A stretch of 64,000 nt of DNA from Parundibacterium terreum (GTDB lineage: Bacteria; Pseudomonadota; Gammaproteobacteria; Burkholderiales; Burkholderiaceae_D). Position 1 is the first letter of the stretch, and each line of letters starts with the position of its first letter. The translations under genes and the position numbers were made by a program. Below the pieces are notes generated by a model. The model ran no database searches. It was not told the origin of the DNA and saw only the letters and a program-made list of their open reading frames with translations. Of the stretch, positions 25,589 through 33,325 are shown one piece after another. The DNA lies in assembly GCF_014636315.1 (NCBI RefSeq), contig NZ_BMED01000002.1, forward strand, positions 620,001-684,000, given 5' to 3'.

Positions 25589-25963
25589 ATGATGATCCTG
25601 ATAGTCGATGATGATCCAGACTTTGCAGAAAACTGTTCGATGCTGTTAGAGGCCTACGGTTACGAAGTCACCGTCGCGAGCAGCGGCACAGAGGCTTTAG
25701 AAAAGGTTTCACTGCTTAGTCTAGAGCTCCTGATTTCGGACTGCTCAATGCCAGGCATGACAGGCCTCGACCTGAGTAAAAGAATTAAAACCGAGAAGAC
25801 TACATGCCTTGCCCCGGTAATACTCATGAGCGGATCCCTGGAGCGTGAGGTTGCCCACGGAAACAGTTACGACGCCTTTATGCGAAAACCGTTTCTTGCT
25901 GAACACCTACTCAGTCAAGTTAAAAAATTACTTTCTCACAACATTGGAAACGCAACTGCCTAG
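25589..25963 (+). CDS. Single-domain response regulator
   Basis: A 124-residue stand-alone receiver domain. Acidic pocket D7-D9 (LIVDDDPD), phospho-acceptor D51 (LLISDCSMPGMTG), switch Ser81 (LMSGS) and Lys100 (MRKPF) are all present. There is no output domain, so it acts through protein contacts, like CheY/Spo0F-type regulators. Its stop is one base before the ATG of the histidine kinase, so the two form a coupled pair. An AGGA lies about 6 bp upstream of the start. Confidence 0.92.
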   Translation: MMILIVDDDPDFAENCSMLLEAYGYEVTVASSGTEALEKVSLLSLELLISDCSMPGMTGLDLSKRIKTEKTTCLAPVILMSGSLEREVAHGNSYDAFMRKPFLAEHLLSQVKKLLSHNIGNATA

Positions 25964-25964
25964 C

Positions 25965-27116
25965 ATGAATTTATCAGACTTTATCCGTTCGAATCTGGAA
26001 CACATACTACAAGAGTGGGAAGAATTTGCGTCCACGCTGGGTCCGCTAGAAGATGCAAACAAGTTCGAACTTCGGGATCACGCTGGCGCGGTACTGAAAA
26101 CAATTGCCCTCGATTTGGATACGCCACAACTCGAACAGCAAAGCATTGACAAGTCCAAAGGCCTCGGGCCGCAAGCGATTGAAGACACGGCAGCAGAAAC
26201 GCACGCCGCAGACCGGGTAGCTGCTGGCTTTACTAGTGAGCAGGTCATGGCGGAGTTCCGGGCACTTCGCTCCAGTGTGCTTCGTTTGTGGGCACGTAAG
26301 GTAGAGATCACTACCGCAAGAGATATTCAAGATATGATCCGGTTCAATGAGGCAATTGATCAGGCGCAAAGCGAGTCCATGGCCCGTTACGCCACGATGC
26401 TACGCGAAGCCCAAAACCTGTTTCTGACTATCCTGGGCCATGACGTAAGGACACCGCTGGGCGCAATCAGCATGGGTGCTCAAGTTCTGTTGCATGATCA
26501 AAGCCTGCCATCAAAAGCACTGAAAGTAGGACTTAGAATCTTCAACAGTTCAAAACGCATGGACGAGATAGTCCGTGATCTTTTGGATTTTTCCACTACC
26601 CACCTGGGGGATGGCATACCCATTGATCCGCACACGGTAGATTTGCGCGAGATATGTGCGAATGTAGTCGATGAAGCGCGCACCTATCACCCCGACCGAA
26701 AAATAACTTTCCAAGCCTCAGGCTCCCTGACCGGAGCATGGGACGGAGCCAGGATGGCCCAGGCATTTTCAAACTTGATATCAAATGCCATCCAGCACAG
26801 CCTTCCGGGAACCGAGGTAGACGTAAACTTAAGTGATAGTCCGAGCGAGGTTTTATTGGAAGTCAAAAATTGCGCTGATGTGATCCCTCCTGCAAAGTTG
26901 AGGACTTTCTTCGACCCAGTCCGAAGATTCGCCATACGGCCAGCGAGCGAACGAAGCGTAGAGGCAAACGCGAATTTAGGGTTAGGGCTATATGTTGTGA
27001 AAGAAATTGTCAGAGCGCACGACGGTACTATTTCAGTAGCTTCAACGGTAGCAGACGGGGTCACCTTTTCTGTCAGGCTCCCCCATCTGACTCCTCATCG
27101 CAGGATTGATGATTAG
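25965..27116 (+). CDS. Soluble sensor histidine kinase with RsbRD-like N-terminus
   Basis: A 383-residue kinase without membrane segments. The N-terminal 150 residues (DFIRSNLEHILQEWEEFAST) resemble the RsbRD_N input domain. HisKA follows with His159 (ILGHDVRTPLGAISMG), then HATPase_c with the N-box SNLISNAIQHS and the G2 box LGLGLYVVKEIV. The G1 region is altered (NCADVIPP instead of DxGxG), as seen in some kinases of this class. The ATG at 25965 directly after the response-regulator stop was chosen; an earlier frame start would lie inside that gene. Likely cytoplasmic sensing of redox or ligand signals; input unknown. Confidence 0.87.
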   Translation: MNLSDFIRSNLEHILQEWEEFASTLGPLEDANKFELRDHAGAVLKTIALDLDTPQLEQQSIDKSKGLGPQAIEDTAAETHAADRVAAGFTSEQVMAEFRALRSSVLRLWARKVEITTARDIQDMIRFNEAIDQAQSESMARYATMLREAQNLFLTILGHDVRTPLGAISMGAQVLLHDQSLPSKALKVGLRIFNSSKRMDEIVRDLLDFSTTHLGDGIPIDPHTVDLREICANVVDEARTYHPDRKITFQASGSLTGAWDGARMAQAFSNLISNAIQHSLPGTEVDVNLSDSPSEVLLEVKNCADVIPPAKLRTFFDPVRRFAIRPASERSVEANANLGLGLYVVKEIVRAHDGTISVASTVADGVTFSVRLPHLTPHRRIDD

Positions 27117-27249
27117 TTTTATCGGAATGGGCCGCACGGTGTGAGGCCATCGACCTGCTTCAACATTAGTACCGAATGTTAGAGCTTCTTCGGTTGAATT
27201 ATTAATGCAAAGCAAAAAATAAAAATCTCGCTAAAAGTCTCTTTTTCCC

Positions 27250-27277
27250 CTTGAAAGTCCGGTCCCAGTCCTCAAAT
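27250..27277 (+). promoter_or_regulatory. Sigma32 (heat-shock) promoter of the hsp20 pair
   Basis: A -35 CTTGAA (27250-27255) preceded by TTTTCCC, a 14-bp spacer, and a -10 CCTCAAAT (27270-27277) fit the sigma32 pattern CCCTTGAA-N13-15-CCCCATNT. It lies about 100 bp before the first hsp20 ATG. The same -35 and 14-bp spacing occur before htpG at 42397-42424. Confidence 0.75.
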
Positions 27278-27375
27278 CGGAATCGCGGAAAGCAGCACAC
27301 TGTTTTCCCGCCTACGCGCCTTGATAATCGAGGTTGCTCTCATTATTTACTTAATGTTATTCAGGAGAATTAGCG

Positions 27376-27822
27376 ATGAATACCATCATGTATGGAACCA
27401 AGTTCCACAGCGATATTGAGTCATTCCGCGACCAGATAGACGAAATGTTCCGCAATTTTGGCCTCACTTCCAATATCCGCAGCGAAGTGCGCGGATTTCC
27501 CTCCCTGAATGTAGGCAGCACGAATGACACTTTCGAGGTAGTTGCCTTTTTACCGGGAATAGAGCCTGCCCAGTTGCAATTGACTATCGACAATGGCTTA
27601 TTGGAGATAGCGGGTGACCGTAAGGGCGTTGTTCAAGAGGACAAGAAAAATGTGCATGTCTACGCAAGGGAAAGGAAAACGGGGCCTTTCCGCAGAGTAA
27701 TCGAACTTCCCGAAGATGCGGATCCCGAGCAAATTAAGGCACGATATATCGACGGATGCCTCTGCATCAGCGTCCGAAAACGCGAATCCTCGAAACCACG
27801 TTCTATCAAAATCAACCACTAA
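27376..27822 (+). CDS. Small heat-shock protein Hsp20/IbpA family
   Basis: A 148-residue alpha-crystallin-domain chaperone. Crystallin domain at about 45-140 (FEVVAFLPGIEPAQLQLTIDNGLLEIAGDR, GPFRRVIELPEDADPEQIKARYIDGCLCISV) with the A-x-x-x-x-G-x-L motif and a short C-terminal tail (RSIKIN) carrying the I-x-I anchor. It holds unfolding proteins in the cytoplasm as oligomers. AGGAGA precedes the start. Second hsp20 gene follows 23 bp downstream; transcription is likely from the sigma32 promoter. Confidence 0.94.
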   Translation: MNTIMYGTKFHSDIESFRDQIDEMFRNFGLTSNIRSEVRGFPSLNVGSTNDTFEVVAFLPGIEPAQLQLTIDNGLLEIAGDRKGVVQEDKKNVHVYARERKTGPFRRVIELPEDADPEQIKARYIDGCLCISVRKRESSKPRSIKINH

Positions 27823-27845
27823 CACATTCATGCGAGGTCAATATC

Positions 27846-28256
27846 ATGGATACTCAAAATAGTGTTACTAAATCCTCCCAAGACAGCGTCGCACAGTCTC
27901 AAGTAAGACAAGGTTCACCTAGAAGCAGGATGGCGATTGCGCCGCATGTTGATATTTTCGAGGACGTAGAGGGGCTTACTCTGATCGCCGATTTGCCCGG
28001 AGTGGCGAAAGATAAGCTGGAAATCAAAGTCGAAGGAAACCAACTCCTTATTGAAGGCGAGGCAGCGCTACCCATGCCTGAAGATTTCAAGCTTTTCCAT
28101 GCTGAGGTACAAGAACCTGTTTTTCGCCGTACTTTTACATTAAGCCGGGAAATGGACAGCGCGCGCATCGATGCAAATCTAAAGGATGGCGTGCTCACAT
28201 TACGCGTTCCAAAATCTGAGCAAGCCAAACCAAGACGCATTGAAATTCAGACATGA
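27846..28256 (+). CDS. Small heat-shock protein Hsp20 family (second copy)
   Basis: A 136-residue small heat-shock protein of a different subtype: N-terminal Ser/Gln-rich arm, crystallin domain at about 35-130 (VDIFEDVEGLTLIADLPGVAKDKLEIKVEG, FRRTFTLSREMDSARIDANLKDGVLTLRVPK) and C-terminal RRIEIQT with I-x-I. The ATG at 27846 with GAGGTC upstream was chosen over an in-frame extension into the previous gene. Tandem, diverged hsp20 pairs usually form hetero-oligomers or have different client ranges. Confidence 0.93.
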   Translation: MDTQNSVTKSSQDSVAQSQVRQGSPRSRMAIAPHVDIFEDVEGLTLIADLPGVAKDKLEIKVEGNQLLIEGEAALPMPEDFKLFHAEVQEPVFRRTFTLSREMDSARIDANLKDGVLTLRVPKSEQAKPRRIEIQT

Positions 28257-28465
28257 AATAATAGAGCGCGGGCACACCGGCGCGCCAGAACGGTTTGCAT
28301 TCGTTTGACTTTTAGCGCTGCCACGGTGAATGAGAGCATAGGCTCAAAGCGGCGTTCTTTTTTACGCTGTGGCGGCACACCGGTATACCTATTATTTTAT
28401 TCATCGATTGCTCACCTCGTACTGTTAAAAATGCGGTAATTTGATTACCCGTTCGCGTAAACGAG

Positions 28466-28486
28466 AAAAGCCCACCAAAGGTGGGC
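28466..28486 (-). terminator. Rho-independent terminator (minus strand)
   Basis: GCCCACC-AAA-GGTGGGC (28470-28486) is a perfect 7-bp stem; on the minus strand it is followed by TTTTC. It could end a minus-strand transcript coming from the cold-shock gene or from a separate RNA. Confidence 0.7.
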
Positions 28487-28815
28487 CATCCATTCATTGC
28501 TATGATTCACCGCCAACCCATGCTATCTGCATGGTGCCACCGGTAGCCAGAAACCCTCGCTATCTGCGAAGTGCCTCCGGCACTTGAATCATACGAGGCT
28601 TCTTCAATCCGTTTTTCGGTTGTTGATTACTCTCACTACGAATTATTTGCTTTACACATCAACTCAACAAACTACCGTCCAAAACGCAATGCGTATTGGA
28701 CGACTTTGCAAAAGTGATTGCACGTTCGAGAATACCGCCGAGCGACTATTCCTTCACTGATGATTGCTCACCGACAAACTAAACCATTTTCCGCGAATCC
28801 ATACTATCTGTATGG
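28466..28815 (-). ncRNA. Candidate structured RNA with CTATCTG-loop hairpins
   Basis: A gene-free stretch between hsp20 and the cold-shock gene. CTATCTG occurs at 28523-28529, 28560-28566 and 28804-28810, each time as the loop of a small hairpin whose stem differs but still pairs: CCATG/CATGG, CCTCG/CGAAG (one mismatch) and CCATA/TATGG. The first two also share the following GTGCC-CCGG segment. A strong two-part stem at 28676-28702 (CGTCCAA/TTGGACG around ACGC/GCGT) lies between them. A hairpin with a U-run on the minus strand at 28470-28486 suggests minus-strand transcription. No match to a known RNA family was recognised. Strand and ends are tentative. Confidence 0.5.
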
Positions 28816-29031
28816 TATGCATGGCCGGTAAGAATTTGTCTACGCACTGACGATCACTGTTTACGGTGACCCTGCTGTCAGGTGTTTGATCGCCTCACTG
28901 ACCTTACTTCTTTCCCAATGTTTTTGCCCAGGGCAGAACTCTTTGGGATACAAACGTACGTTAAAGAAATAATAAAAATAAAGCGATCTTAATACCGATG
29001 ACCGGCGCATTATGCAACCGATCCGATAATA

Positions 29032-29244
29032 TTAAGACAGAACTTGGATATTGCCGGCTTTGTCACCTTTGGCACCCACGCTGCGATCAAATGACACGCG
29101 CTGGTTTTCTGACAGGCTCTTGAATCCGGAGGATTGGATGTCCTGGAAGTGGGCGAACAAATCTGGGCCGCCTGCATCTGGAGTAATAAAGCCGAAGCCT
29201 TTAGCATCGTTGAACCATTTAACTATACCTGTTTGATTGCTCAT
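29032..29244 (-). CDS. Cold-shock protein (CspA family)
   Basis: A 70-residue single cold-shock domain: [15 protein letters not shown] (RNP1) and DLFAHFQDI (RNP2-like; the usual VFVHF is LFAHF). It binds single-stranded RNA/DNA as an RNA chaperone. The start at 29244 has AAAGGAAATATC upstream. The DNA upstream of its start is AT-rich, about 250 bp to the next gene, which allows a long 5' leader as in csp genes. The downstream 550 bp are gene-free and structured. Confidence 0.94.
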   Translation of the reverse strand: MSNQTGIVKWFNDAKGFGFITPDAGGPDLFAHFQDIQSSGFKSLSENQRVSFDRSVGAKGDKAGNIQVLS

Positions 29245-29493
29245 GATATTTCCTTTTTATTTTGAGAATAGGCAACATGCCTTTGAGGCACTTGAAACCA
29301 AGAAATTAAAACCGAAGGAAATAAAACAGAACGACTAGAAGATACAGCCATGCGGAATTGGGACCAACAATATTTACGACCTGATGCAAGTACTGCAATC
29401 AATATACATGTAATAACTACATTCACCTACAATTATTTTTAATATTATTTCTTAAGCTTCCATAGAACTGGAGCAGTAAGCAAAGCTACCAAT

Positions 29494-29898
29494 TCAAGCC
29501 AGCCTCATATCCGACGCCTCATCATCAAAGTTCAACTCAATTCCATTCCCCGCAGGATCTTCAAAAAAGATCTGCTTTTGCCCTATACGCGGCACTATAT
29601 TGACTGAGTAGGAAATGCCCAGCGTGTCCAGCCTGGTTTTCATCTTGTCGAACTCAGAGCAACTGAACGCGACATGGTCGAAGGTATTTGCCACATGCGG
29701 TTTGCGCTGCTCGGCATCAGCAGCCGTGCTCAGGTGCAGCAAGGGACGTGAACCTGCGTACAGCCAGTAGCCGACGCTATTGAAGGGCGGGCGATAGCCC
29801 ACCGTCAGGCCGAGGGCTGAACAGTAGAAATCGCGTAGCTCCACCAATAGCTCGGTGGAGGCGCGGATGTTGTAGTGGTTTAGTTCAGAGACAGCCAT
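29494..29898 (-). CDS. VOC family protein (glyoxalase/dioxygenase-like)
   Basis: A 134-residue vicinal-oxygen-chelate protein: first module with NHYNIRASTELLVELRDFYCSALGLTVG, a second strand LLHLSTAAD, the metal-type FDHVAFSCSEFD, and C-terminal QIFFEDPAGNGIELNF with the conserved Glu. Metal ligands His (HYNI, FDHV) and Glu are present. It may be a glyoxalase-like or fosfomycin-resistance-like enzyme; the substrate is unknown. An AAGGA lies upstream of the start. Confidence 0.88.
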   Translation of the reverse strand: MAVSELNHYNIRASTELLVELRDFYCSALGLTVGYRPPFNSVGYWLYAGSRPLLHLSTAADAEQRKPHVANTFDHVAFSCSEFDKMKTRLDTLGISYSVNIVPRIGQKQIFFEDPAGNGIELNFDDEASDMRLA

Positions 29899-30039
29899 AT
29901 TCGATAATCCTTTTGCAGAAAATTCGCGGGCTGTGCATTACATGACACTGCATGCTTGGCTGCCCGCATCCGACAGCCTTTCTACTATCTGGCTACCGTC
30001 AACTCTCGTGATTGCGTGACCTTCACGACTTCATCTTGA

Positions 30040-30885
30040 TTACTTCAGGCCGTCGCTATGGAACTTCATATGATCCTGGATGAATGAACTGATGAAGTAG
30101 TAGCCGTGGTCGTAGCCCTCGTGCCTGCGCAAGCTCAAGGGTTGCCCTACTGCTGCACAGGCGGCTTCAAACTCTTGCGGCAACAACTGCTGCTCCAGGA
30201 ATTTGTCGGCCAAGCCCTGGTCTATCAGGATGCCGGCCGGGTAAGGCGCGGTGAACTTTGAGCGCATCAGCACGCTGGCATCGTGGCGCTGCCATTTGGC
30301 TTCGTCCTTGCCCAGATAATTGCTGAAAGCCTTGTGGCCCCAGGGGCATTGCGTGGGCGCAGCGATAGGCGCGAAGGCGGATACCGACTTGTACACGCCG
30401 GGGTGGCGCAATGCCAGCGTCAGCGCGCCGTGGCCGCCCATGGAATGGCCGAAGATGCCTATGCTGTCTTTGCGCGCCGGGAAGTTCTGCAAAACAAGCT
30501 CGCGCAGTTCCTGCACGATATAGGTTTCCATCTTGAAGAATTTGCTCCACGGCTCTTGCGTAGCATCCAGGTAAAAACCGGCGGCGGTGCCGAAATCCCA
30601 GCTATCGGCTTCGCCGGCAATGCCGGTATCGCGCGGGCTGGTATCCGGCGCCACCAGCATGACGCCGTGCTCGGCGGCAAAGCGCTGCGCACCGGCCTTG
30701 ATCATGAAGGTTTCTTCATTGCAGGTGAGGCCGGCCAGGTAGAACAGCACCGGTACCGGGCCGTTCTTGGCTTGCGGCGGCTGGTACACGGAAAAGCGCA
30801 TAGGCAAGCCTATGCTGCCGGACGCGTGCCTGTAAAAGCCCTGCACGCCGCCGTAGCAGCCGTGTTCGCTGATGGTTTCCAACAT
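30040..30885 (-). CDS. fghA: S-formylglutathione hydrolase
   Basis: A 281-residue esterase-D-type alpha/beta hydrolase that hydrolyses S-formylglutathione to formate and glutathione. Nucleophile Ser148 in GHSMGGHGAL; oxyanion region LFYLAGLTCNEETF; the acid is probably the Asp of IDQGLADKF and the base the His of GYDHGYYFI. Its start overlaps the stop of adhC by one base (TGATG), so the two steps of formaldehyde detoxification are translationally coupled. Length and motifs match the family end to end. Confidence 0.96.
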   Translation of the reverse strand: MLETISEHGCYGGVQGFYRHASGSIGLPMRFSVYQPPQAKNGPVPVLFYLAGLTCNEETFMIKAGAQRFAAEHGVMLVAPDTSPRDTGIAGEADSWDFGTAAGFYLDATQEPWSKFFKMETYIVQELRELVLQNFPARKDSIGIFGHSMGGHGALTLALRHPGVYKSVSAFAPIAAPTQCPWGHKAFSNYLGKDEAKWQRHDASVLMRSKFTAPYPAGILIDQGLADKFLEQQLLPQEFEAACAAVGQPLSLRRHEGYDHGYYFISSFIQDHMKFHSDGLK

Positions 30886-31994
30886 CAGTAGATCACCACC
30901 GAGCGTATCGATTCGCCGCTCTTCATCAGGTCAAAGCCTTCGTTGATGCGCTCCAGCGGCAGCCTGTGCGTGATCAGGTCGTCGATATTGAGCTTGCCTT
31001 CCATGTACCAGTCTACGATCTTAGGTACATCGGTACGGCCGCGCGCGCCGCCGAAGGCGGAGCCCTTCCATACCCGGCCTGTCACTAGCTGGAACGGACG
31101 GGTGCTGATTTCCTGCCCTGCCGCTGCCACGCCGATGATGATGGATTGGCCCCAGCCTTTGTGGCAGCATTCCAGCGACTGGCGCATGGTGGTGGTATTG
31201 CCTATGCATTCGAAGCTGTAGTCGGCGCCGCCATCCGTCAACTGCACGATCGCATCGACCACGTTTTCTACCTGGGTAGGATTGATGAAGTGGGTCATGC
31301 CGAACTTGCGCGCCATTTCCTGGCGGGCCGGATTGATGTCCACGCCGATAATCTTGTCGGCACCGACCATGCGCGCCGCCTGGATCACGTTCAGGCCTAT
31401 GCCGCCCAGGCCGAACACGACCACATTGGCGCCAGCCTCTACCTTGGCCGTGAACAGCACCGCGCCTACGCCGGTAGTGACGCCGCAACCGATGTAGCAG
31501 ACCTTGTCAAAAGGCGCGTCGGAGCGGATTTTTGCCAGCGCGATTTCCGGCACCACGATATAGTTGGAGAAGGTGGAAGTACCCATGTAATGGAAGATGG
31601 GCTTGCCGTCCAGCGAGAAGCGGCTGGTGGCATCCGGCATCAGGCCGCGGCCTTGCGTGGTGCGTATCTTCTGGCACAGATTGGTTTTTTGCGACAGGCA
31701 GAATTTGCATTCGCGGCATTCCGGCGTGTACAGCGGGATCACGTGGTCGTCTTTTTTCAAGCTCTTGACGCCTGGACCTACATCCACCACCACACCTGCG
31801 CCTTCATGGCCGAGGATGGCCGGGAAGATGCCTTCCGGATCGGCGCCGGACAAGGTGTAGTAATCGGTATGGCAGATGCCGGTGGCCTTGATCTCGACCA
31901 GGACTTCACCCTCGCGCGGGCCTCCCAGTTCTACTTCTTCTATGGTCAGGGGTTGGCCGGCTTTCCATGCGATGGCTGCTTTGGTTTTCATCAT
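30885..31994 (-). CDS. adhC: S-(hydroxymethyl)glutathione dehydrogenase / class III alcohol dehydrogenase
   Basis: A 369-residue zinc- and NAD-dependent enzyme oxidising S-hydroxymethylglutathione (the formaldehyde adduct) to S-formylglutathione. Catalytic zinc ligands C41 (ATGICHTDYYT) and H63-E64 (GHEGAG); structural zinc C93, C96, C99, C107 (ECRECKFC...C); Rossmann motif VFGLGGIGLNVIQ. First gene of the adhC-fghA operon. Either of the first two Met codons could be used. Confidence 0.96.
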   Translation of the reverse strand: MMKTKAAIAWKAGQPLTIEEVELGGPREGEVLVEIKATGICHTDYYTLSGADPEGIFPAILGHEGAGVVVDVGPGVKSLKKDDHVIPLYTPECRECKFCLSQKTNLCQKIRTTQGRGLMPDATSRFSLDGKPIFHYMGTSTFSNYIVVPEIALAKIRSDAPFDKVCYIGCGVTTGVGAVLFTAKVEAGANVVVFGLGGIGLNVIQAARMVGADKIIGVDINPARQEMARKFGMTHFINPTQVENVVDAIVQLTDGGADYSFECIGNTTTMRQSLECCHKGWGQSIIIGVAAAGQEISTRPFQLVTGRVWKGSAFGGARGRTDVPKIVDWYMEGKLNIDDLITHRLPLERINEGFDLMKSGESIRSVVIY

Positions 31995-32038
31995 TGTCCT
32001 TTGCTAGATAGATGACGAAGCAGCCAGAACGGGTGTAC

Positions 32039-33268
32039 CTAGATCAGCCGGCTGTTCTTTTCCAGCGACTCTATCGAGGTATGTTGTGACTGCTCCTGTT
32101 GTTCGGGAGTCATTTTGAACTCGACGATGTGTTTGTGCCTGTTGGCCTTTTGCATGCCGTTGATGGCGGCCAGGCTGAGCCAGTTATGAGCTTGCACCAG
32201 GTCCACCGAAGTTCCATGACCGTAAGCATACATCAAACCCAAATTAAATTGCGCCCTGGCGTTCTCTTGCTCGGCTGCCTTGCGGTACCAGGCCAGCGCC
32301 TGCTTGTAGTTTTGTTCTACGTCCTGGCCGTTATCGTAGCGCAGCGCCAGCTTGAATTGCGCGCCGGCATGGCCGGACGCCGCACTTTTCAGGTACCAGT
32401 CCATTGCACTGCGGCCATTCTCCATCACGCCCAGGCCCTGGTCGTACATCAGGCCCAGCTTGTAGCAGGCGGCCGGATGGCCTTGCTCCGCTGCCTTGCG
32501 GTACCAGTTGGCGGCCTGCTTGAAGTCATGCTGTATGCCTTCGCCGGTTTCATGGATCAGCGCCAGGTTGAATTGCGCTTTTACATGGCCCTGCTCTGCG
32601 GCCTTCAGGTACCAGAGTATCGCCTGCTTGTGGTCGCGCGGCACGCCTTGCCCGGTGTCGTACAGCAAACCCAGGTTGAACTGTGCGCTGGCATAGCCCT
32701 GCTCTGCCGCTTTGCTGTACCAGGATATGGCGCGCGGGTAATCGGCCGGCATGTCCTTGCCGTTGCCGTAGATCATGCCCAGGTTGTTTTGCGCTGCTGC
32801 ATCGCCCAGCGTGGCGGCTTTTTCAAACCAGGTGATGGCCTTGCGGTAGTCGCGCGGCAAACCCTGGCCGGTGATATAGATCAGGCCGATATTGTTTTGC
32901 GCGCCGGTATGCGACTGCTCTGCCGCCTTGCTATACCAGGCCAGCGCCTGCATGTGGTTCTGGTGCTTGATGGAACTGCTGTAGATCAGGCCCAGGTTGA
33001 ATTGCGCGCGCGCATAGCCCTGCTCGGCCGCGCGGCGGTACCAGTTGATGGCCTGCTCGGTATCTTGCTGCACGCCCTGTCCGGTTGCATACATCAGGCC
33101 GAGATTGAACTGGGCCATCACATGGCCCTGGTCTGCTGCCCTGTGGAACCAGGGAATAGCCTGCCGCGCATCCTGCTCGGAAGGCTTGCCCTGGATGTAC
33201 TGCAGCCCCAGGTTGTACTGGGCATCGGCATCGCCGTCTTCTGCGGCACGCTTCATTTGCATTTCCAT
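32039..33268 (-). CDS. Sel1-repeat protein with ten repeats
   Basis: A 409-residue protein made almost entirely of ten 35-36-residue Sel1-like repeats, each of the form AQFNLGLMYxxGQGVxxDxxQAxxWYxKAAEQGH, forming a superhelical scaffold. No signal peptide, so probably cytoplasmic. It ends with a charged, Gln-rich tail (MTPEQQEQSQHTS). It lies 57 bp downstream of the REC-PAS-GGDEF-EAL gene on the same strand, following an HDOD-kinase gene, so it may be the scaffold or output partner of this signalling group. The long uninterrupted antisense frame here is a by-product of codon bias. Confidence 0.9.
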   Translation of the reverse strand: MEMQMKRAAEDGDADAQYNLGLQYIQGKPSEQDARQAIPWFHRAADQGHVMAQFNLGLMYATGQGVQQDTEQAINWYRRAAEQGYARAQFNLGLIYSSSIKHQNHMQALAWYSKAAEQSHTGAQNNIGLIYITGQGLPRDYRKAITWFEKAATLGDAAAQNNLGMIYGNGKDMPADYPRAISWYSKAAEQGYASAQFNLGLLYDTGQGVPRDHKQAILWYLKAAEQGHVKAQFNLALIHETGEGIQHDFKQAANWYRKAAEQGHPAACYKLGLMYDQGLGVMENGRSAMDWYLKSAASGHAGAQFKLALRYDNGQDVEQNYKQALAWYRKAAEQENARAQFNLGLMYAYGHGTSVDLVQAHNWLSLAAINGMQKANRHKHIVEFKMTPEQQEQSQHTSIESLEKNSRLI

Positions 33269-33325
33269 TTACCGGTCATCCTCATGCATTCTTCTTTTGG
33301 ACGCATTGCGGCTCATTATTCGGGA

